This document shows, piece by piece, positions 1-10,434 of a stretch of 64,000 bases of DNA. The DNA comes from Hyperoodon ampullatus (lineage: Eukaryota; Chordata; Mammalia; Artiodactyla; Ziphiidae). The stretch lies in contig CATKHW010000061.1 in the NCBI GenBank assembly GCA_949752795.1, forward strand, positions 2,294,001-2,358,000, in the 5' to 3' direction. A model generated the notes under the pieces. The model was not told where the DNA came from. It saw only the letters and a list, made by a program, of their open reading frames with translations, and ran no database searches. Numbering within the stretch: position 1 is the stretch's first letter; each line of letters begins with the position of its first letter. A program made the position numbers and the translations under genes.

Positions 1-569
1 CAACTTGGATACACCTTAAGTATCCCAGAAAATATAAACATGGTTCAAAAAATTGTGGTACTTACGTACGATGGAATATCCCTCAGCCATGAAATCAATG
101 TCATAAGACCAGTAGCAGCAAAATGGGTGGATTCAGGTACGATGATTCTAAGTGAAATAAGTCACACAGAAAAAGAAACTTATCATAAGATATCACTTAT
201 GAAGATCCTGTAAACATGGCTACACTTGAACTGAGTTAGGAAAGAGAACAGTGTCTCACATTTAGAAAACACTCTTATACCTGCTTAATGGGGAAGGAGA
301 GGTGGGGTGATGCATAAAACCAGAGTTTGATATAAGCACACGTACCGTTCCAAAAACCAACTATGGAATAGACAAGACCTACACCGTCCTCAGCGAAAGG
401 GACTCAAAATCCCATATTTCCCGCAGAGGAAAATATCTGACTAGTAAGAATCTTAAAACCTATGTATTGATATGTCTCCGTAAGGGAATCAAGTGTGTCT
501 AGACTGGCATAAACATGGCAGCGAGAATCAGCTCAAACCCACTATAAAAAGGAATTTCAAAAACAAAAC

Positions 570-576
570 AAAAAAA
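570..576. repeat. A-run, site of all monomer length variation (M1 copy)
   Basis: A run of seven A follows an A-rich CAAAAACAAAAC stretch. It is eight A in M8 (12743-12750) and M15 (24916-24923), and six A in M12 (19700-19705) and M19 (31873-31878). These four account exactly for the 1,740- and 1,738-bp units. Replication slippage is the simplest cause. Confidence 0.95.
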
Positions 577-737
577 CTGGGAAATTCTTTACAATTCCTT
601 CAGGGTCTCTGATGAAAGCTGGAATGACCCTATCTACAACGACAGCTGGATTTGGCATAAGGAGGGACACTTGGGACTGAGACGATTGGTGAGATTGGGT
701 GAGCAAATGCAGACCCTTTAAAGCAATAATGCATGGC

Positions 738-752
738 ACCCATTCCATGGGT
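738..752. repeat. Short inverted repeat, 6-bp arms, 3-base loop (M1 copy)
   Basis: ACCCAT and ATGGGT flank TCC. The motif recurs in nearly every unit, but short symmetric motifs of this size arise by chance, so no function is proposed. Confidence 0.6.
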
Positions 753-957
753 CCGAACTCTCCAGGTTGAAGGGAATATTACTACAGCTATAACATGTGC
801 AGGAAACTTAGAGAACGGACACACTGTGAATACGAAAGGTTTCTAAAACTCAACGAATAGTCCCTCTCCTGGTGCTCCGGTTTGACTTTCCGGCTGCTTT
901 ACTATCATTCTCCGAAATTGGAGAGACAGCCCCTTTAACCTCCTGGTTCGCACAGGT

Positions 958-970
958 TGCCAATTTGGCA
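958..970. repeat. Short inverted repeat TGCCAA-T-TTGGCA (M1 copy)
   Basis: Six-base arms flank one base. It is present in the units I inspected without change. The TTGGC/GCCAA halves point the opposite way from a nuclear factor I site, so I do not call it a binding site. Confidence 0.6.
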
Positions 971-1291
971 GAGGATGAAAGGGAAGAGGGAGAACCAATG
1001 AGAGAGTAGCTGTTAGGCATTTGGACGGGCACATATCACTGTAATTTCCCGGCAGGAAGAAGAATTAACCAAATTCTCAGCCACCCACCGGGAACCAGTA
1101 TAGGTCCTGAACCAAAATTTTGGACTTGCGGTCAGCTCACCAAAAACGAGTTGAAAAATGGAGCTCAGGGGCACAGCAATTCACAAACTGGCCGAGTAAT
1201 AAAGGACAACTATCGTCCATAAATCTGTTGACGGAAGGCAACGAGGTGGACTTGAAAGCGAGGCAGAATAGCAGGAAACAGATTTCAAGAG

Positions 1292-1308
1292 GTACGTTGG
1301 AATCGCCT
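1292..1308 (+). promoter_or_regulatory. Degenerate CENP-B-box-like 17-mer (weak)
   Basis: The 17 bases GTACGTTGGAATCGCCT align with the known CENP-B box CTTCGTTGGAAACGGGA. Eleven of 17 positions are the same, including a run of CGTTGGAA. Of the nine positions usually required for CENP-B binding, six match; the second T and two of the final three G are missing. It lies about 40 bp left of the palindrome and recurs in each unit. Variation in the motif falls mainly on its two CpGs (TATGTTGG in M8, M15, M23, M27, M28, M31, M33, M37; GAATTGCC in M2, M21, M24-M26, M30). Real binding is doubtful with this core. Confidence 0.25.
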
Positions 1309-1349
1309 TTAAAGCACAGGAAGAGGGGCACAACTTCGACAATGACGCA

Positions 1350-1423
1350 CTTGGCCAAAAAGGGCGTATGCGTTTTCTCCTGAATATATTCAGGAGAAAA
1401 CGCATACGCCCTTTTTGGCCAAG
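1350..1423. repeat. Perfect 74-bp palindrome, reference copy (M1)
   Basis: Two 37-base arms meet with no spacer. The left arm begins CTTGGCCAAAAAGGGCG and the right arm ends CGCCCTTTTTGGCCAAG, with the symmetry centre between 1386 and 1387 inside GAATATATTC. Symmetry stops sharply: 1349 and 1424 do not pair. Each strand can fold into a long hairpin, and the duplex could extrude a cruciform. One copy occurs in every unit at the positions given with each monomer, and most copies are perfect. The overlapping CAAG triplet repeat at 1420-1431 follows the right end. Function is unknown; it could also be a relic of a palindromic mobile element, but I see no flanking target duplication. Confidence 0.97.
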
Positions 1424-1739
1424 CAAGCAAGCGGGCAATGCAAATCTGCACTACAAAGAAGTATCACTTCCCACCGGTCAAAAGGGACATCCACAAAATG
1501 TGTAAGAACAAGAAAGGCAAGACAGGCCCTGGAGAACAGGGAGCCTTGTTATGCTGATGGGCGGGATGTAAATTGCCAACTGCCTCTCTGGAGGAGTGCA
1601 TTCTGTTCCCTAAAACAAGTAAAGAACAGAGCTACAGAGCCAAGGGCACTACCAGTCTAGGGAATATACCTTGGGAAAACTGAAAATCAATAAGACCGAG
1701 CCACCCCAAAATTTAGGGCTGCAGTGCATACAAGGACCT

Positions 1740-3478
1740 CAACTTGGATACACCTTAAGTATCCCAGAAAATATAAACATGGTTCAAAAAATTGTGGTAC
1801 TTACGTACGATGGAATATCCCTCAGCCATGAAATCAATGTCATAAGACCAGTAGCAGCAAAATGGGTGGATTCAGGTACGATGATTCTAAGTGAAATAAG
1901 TCACACAGAAAAAGAAACTTATCATAAGATATCACTTATGAAGATCCTGTAAACATGGCTACACTTGAACTGAGTTAGGAAAGAGAACAGTGTCTCACAT
2001 TTAGAAAACACTCTTATACCTGCTTAAGGGGGAAGGAGAGGTGGGGTGATGCATAAAACCAGAGTTTGATATAAGCACAGGTACCGTTCCAAAAACCAAC
2101 TATGGAATAGACAAGACCTACACCGTCCTCAGTGAAAGGGACTCAAAACCCCATATTTCCCGCACAGGAAAATATCTGACTAGTAAGAATCTTAAAACCT
2201 ATGTATTGATATGTCTCCGTAAGGGAATCAAGTGTGTCTAGACTGGCATAAACATGGCAGCGAGAATCAGCTCAAACCCACTATAAAAAGGAATTTCAAA
2301 AACAAAACAAAAAAACTGGGAAATTCTTTACAATTCCTTCAGGGTCTCTGATGAAATCTGGAATGACCCTATCTACAACGACAGCTGGATGTGGCATAAG
2401 GAGGGACACTTGGGACTGAGACGATTGGTGAGATTGGGTGAGCAAATGCAGACCCTTTAAAGCAATAATGCATGGCACCCATTCCATGGGTCCGAACTCT
2501 CCAGGTTGAAGGGAATATTACTACAGCTATAACATGTGCGGGAAACCTAGAGAACGGACACACTGTGAATACGAAAGGTTTCTAAAACTCAACGCATAGT
2601 CCCTCTCCTGGTGCTCCGGTTTGACTTTCCGTCTGCTTTACTATCAACCTCCCAACTTGGAGAGACAGCCCCTTTAACCTCTTGGTTCGCACAGGTTGCC
2701 AATTTGGCAGAGGATGAAAGGGAAGAGGGAGAACCAATGAGAGAGTAGCTGTTAGGCAGTTGGACGGGCACATATCACTGTAATTTCCCGGCAGGAAGAA
2801 GAATTAACCAAATTCTCAGCCACCCACCGGGAACCAGTATAGGTCCTGAACCAAAATTTTGGACTTGCGGTCAGCTCACCAAAAACGAGTTGAAAAATGG
2901 AGCTCAGGGGCACAGCAATTCACAAACTGGCCGAGTAATAAAGGACAACTATCGTCCAAAAATCTGTTGAGGGAAGGCAACGAGGCGGACTTGAAAGCGA
3001 GGCAGAATAGCAGGAAACAGATTTCAAGAGGTACGTTGGAATTGCCTTTAAAGCACAGGAAGAGGGGCACAACTTCGACAATGATGCACTTGGCCAAAAA
3101 GGGTGTATGCGTTTTCTCCTGAATATATTCAGGAGAAAACGCATACGCCCTTTTTGGCCAAGCAAGCAAGCGGGCAATGCAAATCTGCACTACAAAGAAG
3201 TATCACTTCCCACCGGTCAAAAGGGACATCCACAAAATGTGTAAGAACAAGAAAGGCAAGACAGGCCCTGGAGAACAGGGAGCCTTGTTATGCTGATGGG
3301 CGGGATGTAAATTGCCAACTGCCTCTCTGGAGGAGTGCATTCTGTTCCCTAAAGCAAGTAAAGAACAGAGCTACAGAGCCAAGGGCACTACCAGTCTAGG
3401 GAATATACCTTGGGAAAACTGAAAATCAATAAGACAGAGCCACCCCAAAATTTAGGGCTGCACTGCATACAAGGACCT
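1740..3478. repeat. Satellite monomer M2
   Basis: Length is 1,739 bp and the palindrome is at 3089-3162, with a left-arm C-to-T at 3104 that is not matched in the right arm. It shares CGCACAGG near 2163, GCAGTTGG near 2757 and GGAATTGCC near 3050 with M24, M25, M26 and M30, which lie 38 kb or more away. The similarity is therefore to a distant block and not to M1 or M3. Confidence 0.97.
1923..1940. repeat. Short inverted repeat CATAAG-N6-CTTATG (M2 copy)
   Basis: Six-base arms surround ATATCA. It was unchanged in the units I read. It could form only a small hairpin and no role is evident. Confidence 0.55.
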
Positions 3479-5217
3479 CAACTTGGATACACCTTAAGTA
3501 TCCCAGAAAATATAAACATGGTTCAAAAAATTGTGGTACTTACGTACGATGGAATATCCCTCAGCCATGAAATCAATGTCATAAGACCAGTAGCAGCAAA
3601 ATGGGTGGATTCAGGTACGATGATTCTAAGTGAAATAAGTCACACAGAAAAAGAAACTTATCATAAGATATCACTTATGAAGATCCTGTAAACATGGCTA
3701 CACTTGAACTGAGTTAGGAAAGAGAACAGTGTCTCACATTTAGAAAACACTCTTATACCTGCTTAAGGGGGAAGGAGAGGTGGGGTGATGCATAAAACCA
3801 GAGTTTGATATAAGCACAGGTACCGTTCCAAAAACCAACTATGGAATAGACAAGACCTACACCGTCCTCAGTGAAAGGGACTCAAAACCCCATATTTCCC
3901 GCAGAGGAAAATATCTGACTAGTAAGAATCTTAAAACCTATGTATTGATATGTCTCCGTAAGGGAATCAAGTGTGTCTAGACTGGCATAAACATGGGAGC
4001 GAGAATCAGCTCAAACCCACTATAAAAAGGAATTTCAAAAACAAAACAAAAAAACTGGGAAATTCTTTACAATTCCTTCAGGGTCTCTGATGAAAGCTGC
4101 AATGACCCTATCTACAACAACAGCTGGATGTGGCATAAGGAGGGACACTTGGGACTGAGACGATTGGTGAGATTGGGTGAGCAAATGCAGACCCTTTAAA
4201 GCAATAATGCATGGCACCCATTCCATGGGTCCGAACTCTCCAGGTTGAAGGGAATATTACTACAGCTATAACATGTGCGGGAAACCTAGAGAACGGACAC
4301 ACTGTGAATATGAAAGTGTTCTAAAACTCAACGAATAAACCCTCTCCTGGTGCTCCGGATTGACTTTCCGGCTGCTTTACTATCAACCTCCCAACTTGGA
4401 GAGACAGCCCCTTTAACCTCTTGGTTCGCACAGGTTGCCAATTTGGCAGAGGATGAAAGGGAAGAGGGAGAACCAATGAGAGAGTAGCTGTTAGGCATTT
4501 GGACGGGCACATATCACTGTAATTTCCCGGCAGGAAGAAGAATTAACCAAATTCTCAGCCACCCACCGGGAACCAGTATAGGTCCTGAACCAAAATTTTG
4601 GACTTGCGGTCAGCTCACCAAAAACGAGTTGAAAAATGGAGCTCAGGGGCACAGCAATTCACAAACTGGCCGAGTAATAAAGGACAACTATCGTCCAAAA
4701 ATCTGTTGAGGGAAGGCAACGAGGCGGACTTGAAAGCGAGGCAGAATAGCAGGAAACAGATTTCAAGAGGTACGTTGGAATCGCCTTTAAAGCACAGGAA
4801 GAGGGGCACAACTTCGACAATGATGCACTTGGCCAAAAAGGGCGTATGCGTTTTCTCCTGAATATATTCAGGAGAAAACGCATACGCCCTTTTTGGCCAA
4901 GCAAGCAAGCGGGCAATGCAAATCTGCACTACAAAGAAGTATCACTTCCCACCGGTCAAAAGGGACATCCACAAAATGTGTAAGAACAAGAAAGGCAAGG
5001 CAGGCCCTGGAGAACAGGGAGCCTTGTTATGCTGATGGGCGGGATGTAAATTGCCAACTGCCTCTCTGGAGGAGTGCATTCTGTTCCCTACAACAAGTAA
5101 AGAACAGAGCTACAGAGCCAAGGGCACTACCAGTCTAGGGAATATACCTTGGGAAAACTGAAAATCAATAAGACAGAGCCACCCCAAAATTTAGGGCTGC
5201 ACTGCATACAAGGACCT
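3479..5217. repeat. Satellite monomer M3
   Basis: Length is 1,739 bp and the palindrome is intact at 4828-4901. It carries the GAATATGAAAGTGTTCT variant near 4305-4321 and the ATAAACCC variant near 4335, which it shares with M6, M8 and M15. Private changes include AGCTGCAATG near 4096 and CAACAACAGC near 4117. Confidence 0.97.
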
Positions 5218-6956
5218 CAACTTGGATACACCTTAAGTATCCCAGAAAATATAAACATGGTTCAAAAAATTGTGGTACATACGTAGGATGGAATATCCCT
5301 CAGCCATGAAATCAATGTCATAAGACCAGTAGTAGCAAAATGGGTGGATTCAGGTACGATGATTCTAAGTGAAATAAGTCACACAGAAAAAGAAACTTAT
5401 CATAAGATATCACTTATGAAGATCCTGTAAACATGGCTACACTTGAACTGAGTTAGGAAAGAGAACAGTGTCTCACATTTAGAAAACACTCTTATACCTG
5501 CTTAAGGGGGAAGGAGAGGTGGGGTGATGCATAAAACCAGAGTTTGATATAAGCACAGGTACCGTTCCAAAAACCAACTATGGAATAGACAAGACCTACA
5601 CCGTCCTCAGTGAAAGGGACTCAAAACCCCATATTTCCCGCAGAGGAAAGTATCTGACTAGTAAGAATCTTAAAACCTATGTATTGATATGTCTCCGTAA
5701 GGGAATCAAGTGTGTCTAGACTGGCATAAACATGGCAGCGAGAATCAGCTCAAACCCACTATAAAAAGGAATTTCAAAAACAAAAGAAAAAAACTGGGAA
5801 ATTCTTTACAATTCCTTCAGGGTCTCTGATGAAAGCTGGAATGACCCTATCTACAACGACAGCTGGATGTGGCATAAGGAGGGACACTTGGGACTGAGAT
5901 GATTGGTGAGATTGGGTGAGCAAATGCACACCCTTTAAAGCAATAATGCATGGCACCCATTCCATGGGTCCGAACTCTCCAGGTTGAAGGGAATATTACT
6001 ACAGCTATAACATGTGCGGGAAACCTAGGGAACGGACACACTGTGAATACGAAAGGTTTCTAAAACTCAACGCATAGTCCCTCTCCTGGTGCTCCGGTTT
6101 GACTTTCCGTCTGCTTTACTATCAACCTCCCAACTTGGAGAGACAGCCCCTTTAAACTCTTGGTTCGCACAGGTTGCCAATTTGGCAGAGGATGAAAGGG
6201 AAGAGGGAGAACCAATGAGAGAGTAGCTGTTAGGCATTTGGACGGGCACATATCACTGTAATTTCCCGGCAGGAAGAAGAATTAACCAAATTCTCAGCCA
6301 CCCACCGGGAACCAGTATAGGTCTTGAACCAAAATTTTGGACTTGCGGTCAGCTCACCAAAAACGAGTTGAAAAATGGAGCTCAGGGGCACAGCAATTCA
6401 CAAACTGGCCGAGTAATAAAGGACAACTATCGTCCAAAAATCTGTTGAGGGAAGGCAACGAGGCAGACTTGAAAGCGAGGCAGGATAGCAGGAAACAGAT
6501 TTCAAGAGGTACGTTGGAATCGCCTTTAAAGCACAGGAAGAGGGGCACAACTTCGACAATGATGCACTTGGCCAAAAAGGGCGTATGCGTTTTCTCCTGA
6601 ATATATTCAGGAGAAAACGCATACGCCCTTTTTGGCCAAGCAAGCAAGCGGGCAATGCAAATCTGCACTACAAAGAAGTATCACTTCCCACCGGTCAAAA
6701 GGGACATCCACAAAATGTGTAAGAACAAGAAAGGCAAGACAGGCCCTGGAGAACAGGGAGCCTTGTTATGCTGATGGGCGGGATGTAAATTGCCAACTGC
6801 CTCTCTGGAGGAGTGCATTCTGTTCCCTACAACAAGTAAAGAACAGAGCTACAGAGCCAAGGGCACTACCAGTCTAGGGAATATACCTTGGGAAAACTGA
6901 AAATCAATAAGACAGAGCCACCCCAAAATTTAGGGCTGCACTGCATACAAGGACCT
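5218..6956. repeat. Satellite monomer M4
   Basis: Length is 1,739 bp and the palindrome is at 6567-6640. It shares GTACATACG near 5276, GTAGTAGC near 5329, GGAAAGTATC near 5645, GAGATGATT near 5897 and CCTAGGGAAC near 6025 with M9 and M16. The M3-M4 pair is thus the counterpart of M8-M9 and M15-M16. A TAG at 5284-5286 breaks the 93-codon reading frame that stays open in the other copies. Confidence 0.97.
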
Positions 6957-8695
6957 CAACTTGGATACACCTTAAGTATCCCAGAAAATATAAACATGGT
7001 TCAAAAAATTGTGGTACTTACGTACGATGGAATATCCCTCAGCCATGAAATCAATGTCATAAGACCAGTAGCAGCAAAATGGGTGGATTCAGGTACGATG
7101 ATTCTAAGTGAAATAAGTCACACAGAAAAAGAAACTTATCATAAGATATCACTTATGAAGATCCTGTAAACATGGCTACACTTGAACTGAGTTAGGAAAG
7201 AGAACAGTGTCTCACATTTAGAAAACACTCTTATACCTGCTTAAGGGGGAAGGAGAGGTGGGGTGATGCATAAAACCAGAGTTTGATATAAGCACAGGTA
7301 CCGTTCCAAAAACCAACTATGGAATAGACAAGACCTACACCGTCCTCAGTGAAAGGGACTCAAAACCCCATATTTCCCGCAGAGGAAAATATCTGACTAG
7401 TAAGAATCTTAAAACCTATGTATAGATATGTCTCCGTAAGGGAATCAAGTGTGTCTAGACTGGCATAAACATGGCAGCGAGAATCAGCTCAAACCCACTA
7501 TAAAAAGGAATTTCAAAAACAAAACAAAAAACCTGGGAAATTCTTTACAATTCCTTCAGGGTCTCTGATGAAAGCTGGAATGACCCTATCTACAATGACA
7601 GCTGGATGTGGCATAAGGAGGGACACTTGGGACTGAGGCAATTGGTGAGATTGGGTGAGCAAATGCACACCCTTTAAAGCAATAATGCATGGCACCCATT
7701 CCATGGGTCCGAACTCTCCAGGTTGAAGGGAATATTACTACAGGTATAACATGTGCGGGAAACCTAGAGAACGGACACACTGTGAATACGAAAGGTTTCT
7801 AAAACTCAACGAATAGTCCCTCTCCTGGTGCTCCGGTTTGACTTTCCGTCTGCTTTACTATCAACCTCCCAACTTGGAGAGACAGCCCCTTTAAGCTCTT
7901 GGTTCGCACAGGTTGCCAATTTGGCAGAGGATGAAAGGGAAGAGGGAGAACCAATGAGAGAGTAGCTGTTAGGCATTTGGACGGGCACATATCACTGTAA
8001 TTTCCTGGCAGGAAGAAGAATTAACCAAATTCTCAGCCACCCACCGGGAACCAGTATAGGTCCTGAGCCAAAATTTTGGACTTGCGGTCAGCTCTCCAAA
8101 AACGAGTTGAAAAATGGAGCTCAGGGACACAGCAATTCACAAACTGGCCGAGTAATAAAGGACACCTATCGTCCAAAAATCTGTTGACGGAAGGCAACGA
8201 GGCGGACTTGAAAGCGAGGCAGAATAGCAGGAAACAGATTTCAAGAGGTACGTTGGAATCGCCTTTAAAGCACAGGAAGAGGGGCACAACTTCGACAATG
8301 ATGCACTTGGCCAAAAAGGGCGTATGTGTTTTCTCCTGAATATATTCAGGAGAAAATGCATACGCCCTTTTTGGCCAAGCAAGCAAGCGGGCAATGCAAA
8401 TCTGCACTACAAAGAAGTATCACTTCCCACCGGTCAAAAGGGACATCCACAAAATGTGTAAGAACAAGAAAGGCAAGACAGGCCCTGGAGAACAGGGAGC
8501 CTTGTTATGCTGATGGGCGGGATGTAAATTGCCAACTGCCTCTCTGGAGGAGTGCATTCTGTTCCCTAAAACAAGTAAAGAACAGAGCTACAGAGCCAAG
8601 GGCACTACCAGTCTAGGGAATATACCTTGGGAAAACTGAAAATCAATAAGACAGAGCCACCCCAAAATTTAGGGCTGCACTGCATACAAGGACCT
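6957..8695. repeat. Satellite monomer M5
   Basis: Length is 1,739 bp. The palindrome at 8306-8379 has C-to-T changes at the inner CpG of both arms (8327 and 8357), which produce two adjacent mispairs. It shares GTATAGATATG near 7420, CAATGACAGC near 7593, TTTCCTGGC near 8002, CTGAGCC near 8065 and GCTCTCC near 8091 with M7, two units on. An A-run interruption (AACCTGGG) sits near 7530. Confidence 0.97.
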
Positions 8696-10434
8696 CAACT
8701 TGGATACACCTTAAGTATCCCAGAAAATATAAACATGGTTCAAAAAATTGTGGTACTTACGTACGATGGAATATCCCTCAGCCATGAAATCAATGTCATA
8801 AGACCAGTAGCAGCAAAATGGGTGGATTCAGGTACGATGATTCTAAGTGAAATAAGTCACACAGAAAAAGAAACTTATCATAAGATATCACTTATGAAGA
8901 TCCTGTAAACATGGCTACACTTGAACTGAGTTAGGAAAGAGAACAGTGTCTCACATTTAGAAAACACTCTTATACCTGCTTAAGGGGGAAGGAGAGGTGG
9001 GGTGATGCATAAAACCAGAGTTTGATATAAGCACAGGTACCGTTCCAAAAACCAACTATGGAATAGACAAGACCTACACCGTCCTCAGTGAAAGGGACTC
9101 AAAACCCCATATTTCCCGCAGAGGAAAATATCTGACTAGTAAGAATCTTAAAACCTATGTATAGATATGTCTCCGTAAGGGAATCAAGTGTGTCTAGACT
9201 GGCATAAACATGGCAGCGAGAATCAGCTCAAACCCACTATAAAAAGGAATTTCAAAAACAAAACAAAAAAACTGGGAAATTCTTTACAATTCCTTCAGGG
9301 TCTCTGATGAAAGCTGGAATGACCCTATCTACAACGACAGCTGGATGTGGCATAAGGAGGGACACTTGGGACTGAGACGATTGGTGAGATTGGGTGAGCA
9401 AATGCAGACCCTTTAAAGCAATAATGCATGGCACCCATTCCATGGGTCCGAACTCTCCAGGTTGAAGGGAATATTACTACAGCTATAACATGTGCGGGAA
9501 ACCTAGAGAACGGACACACTGTGAATATGAAAGTGTTCTAAAACGCAACGAATAAACCCTCTCCTGGTGCTCCGGATTGACTTTCCGGCTGCTTTACTAT
9601 CAACCTCCCAACTTGGAGAGACAGCCCCTTTAACCTCTTGGTTCGCACAGGTTGCCAATTTGGCAGAGGATGAAAGGGAAGAGGGAGAACCAATGAGAGA
9701 GTAGCTGTTAGGCATTTGGACGGGCACATATCACTGTAATTTCCCGGCAGGAAGAAGAATTAACCAAATTCTCAGCCACCCACCGGGAACCAGTATAGGT
9801 CCTGAACCAAAATTTTGGACTTGCGGTCAGCTCACCAAAAACGAGTTGAAAAATGGAGCTCAGGGGCACAGCAATTCACAAACTGGCCGAGTAATAAAGG
9901 ACAACTATCGTCCAAAAATCTGTTGAGGGAAGGCAACGAGGCGGACTTGAAAGCGAGGCAGAATAGCAGGAAACAGATTTCAAGAGGTACGTTGGAATCG
10001 CCTTTAAAGCACAGGAAGAGGGGCACAACTTCGACAATGATGCACTTGGCCAAAAAGTGCGTATGCGTTTTCTCCTGAATATATTCAGGAGAAAACGCAT
10101 ACGCCCTTTTTGGCCAAGCAAGCAAGCGGGCAATGCAAATCTGCACTACAAAGAAGTATCACTTCCCACCGGTCAAAAGGGACATCCACAAAATGTGTAA
10201 GAACAAGAAAGGCAAGACAGGCCCTGGAGAACAGGGAGCCTTGTTATGCTGATGGGCGGGATGTAAATTGCCAACTGCCTCTCTGGAGGAGTGCATTCTG
10301 TTCCCTACAACAAGTAAAGAACAGAGCTACAGAGCCAAGGGCACTACCAGTCTAGGGAATATACCTTGGGAAAACTGAAAATCAATAAGACAGAGCCACC
10401 CCAAAATTTAGGGCTGCACTGCATACAAGGACCT
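8696..10434. repeat. Satellite monomer M6
   Basis: Length is 1,739 bp and the palindrome is at 10045-10118, with a G-to-T at 10058 in the left arm. It shares GTATAGATATG near 9157, TGAAAGTGTTCT near 9527 and AACGCAACG near 9541 with M8 and M15, giving a two-unit offset relationship with M8. Confidence 0.97.

Larger units (their letters stand above)
1..1739. repeat. Satellite monomer M1 (reference phase for substructure)
   Basis: This is a full 1,739-bp unit whose palindrome lies at 1350-1423. It looks the most divergent of the complete copies. Private or rare bases include T at 289 in the G-run, C at 341, T at 652 in the GGATTTGG stretch, and a changed block around 906-919 (CATTCTCCGAAATTGG where other units read CAACCTCCCAACTTGG). 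Its end (GCAGTGC near 1723) matches the ends of M23 and M34 rather than its neighbours. Confidence 0.97.

Noticed and set aside
541..576. TATA-like TATAAAAA (543-550) followed by an A-rich stretch, as a promoter
   Set aside because: There is no downstream gene, initiator or other promoter element to support it. A TATA-like string in AT-rich satellite DNA is expected by chance.
946..971. GGTTCGCACAGG as a tRNA-like B box, hinting at a SINE or tRNA relic
   Set aside because: The B-box match is partial, I found no A box at the right distance, and no cloverleaf can be drawn.
1340..1435. The palindrome as an inserted MITE with target-site duplication
   Set aside because: The bases on the two sides (GATGCA and CAAGCAAG) do not form a direct repeat, and there is no empty-site unit in the window for comparison.
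1137..1451. Minus-strand 104- and 124-codon frames and the overlapping plus-strand 87-codon frame over the palindrome
   Set aside because: They run through the palindrome, overlap one another on both strands, several lack ATG starts, and resemble no family I know. They are by-products of the repeat.
1671..1952. A 93-codon open frame repeated in nearly every unit with few amino-acid changes
   Set aside because: It starts at TTG, not ATG, has no recognisable domain, and repeats with the satellite. One copy (M4) has a stop at 5284-5286. Its low variation is about the same as that of neighbouring non-coding parts of the unit, so homogenisation explains it.
1763..2256. Recurring AAACATGG strings (near 1774, 1951 and 2249) as signs of an internal sub-repeat
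   Set aside because: The spacings are irregular and flanking similarity does not extend beyond a few bases, so the monomer does not appear to be built from smaller units on this evidence.
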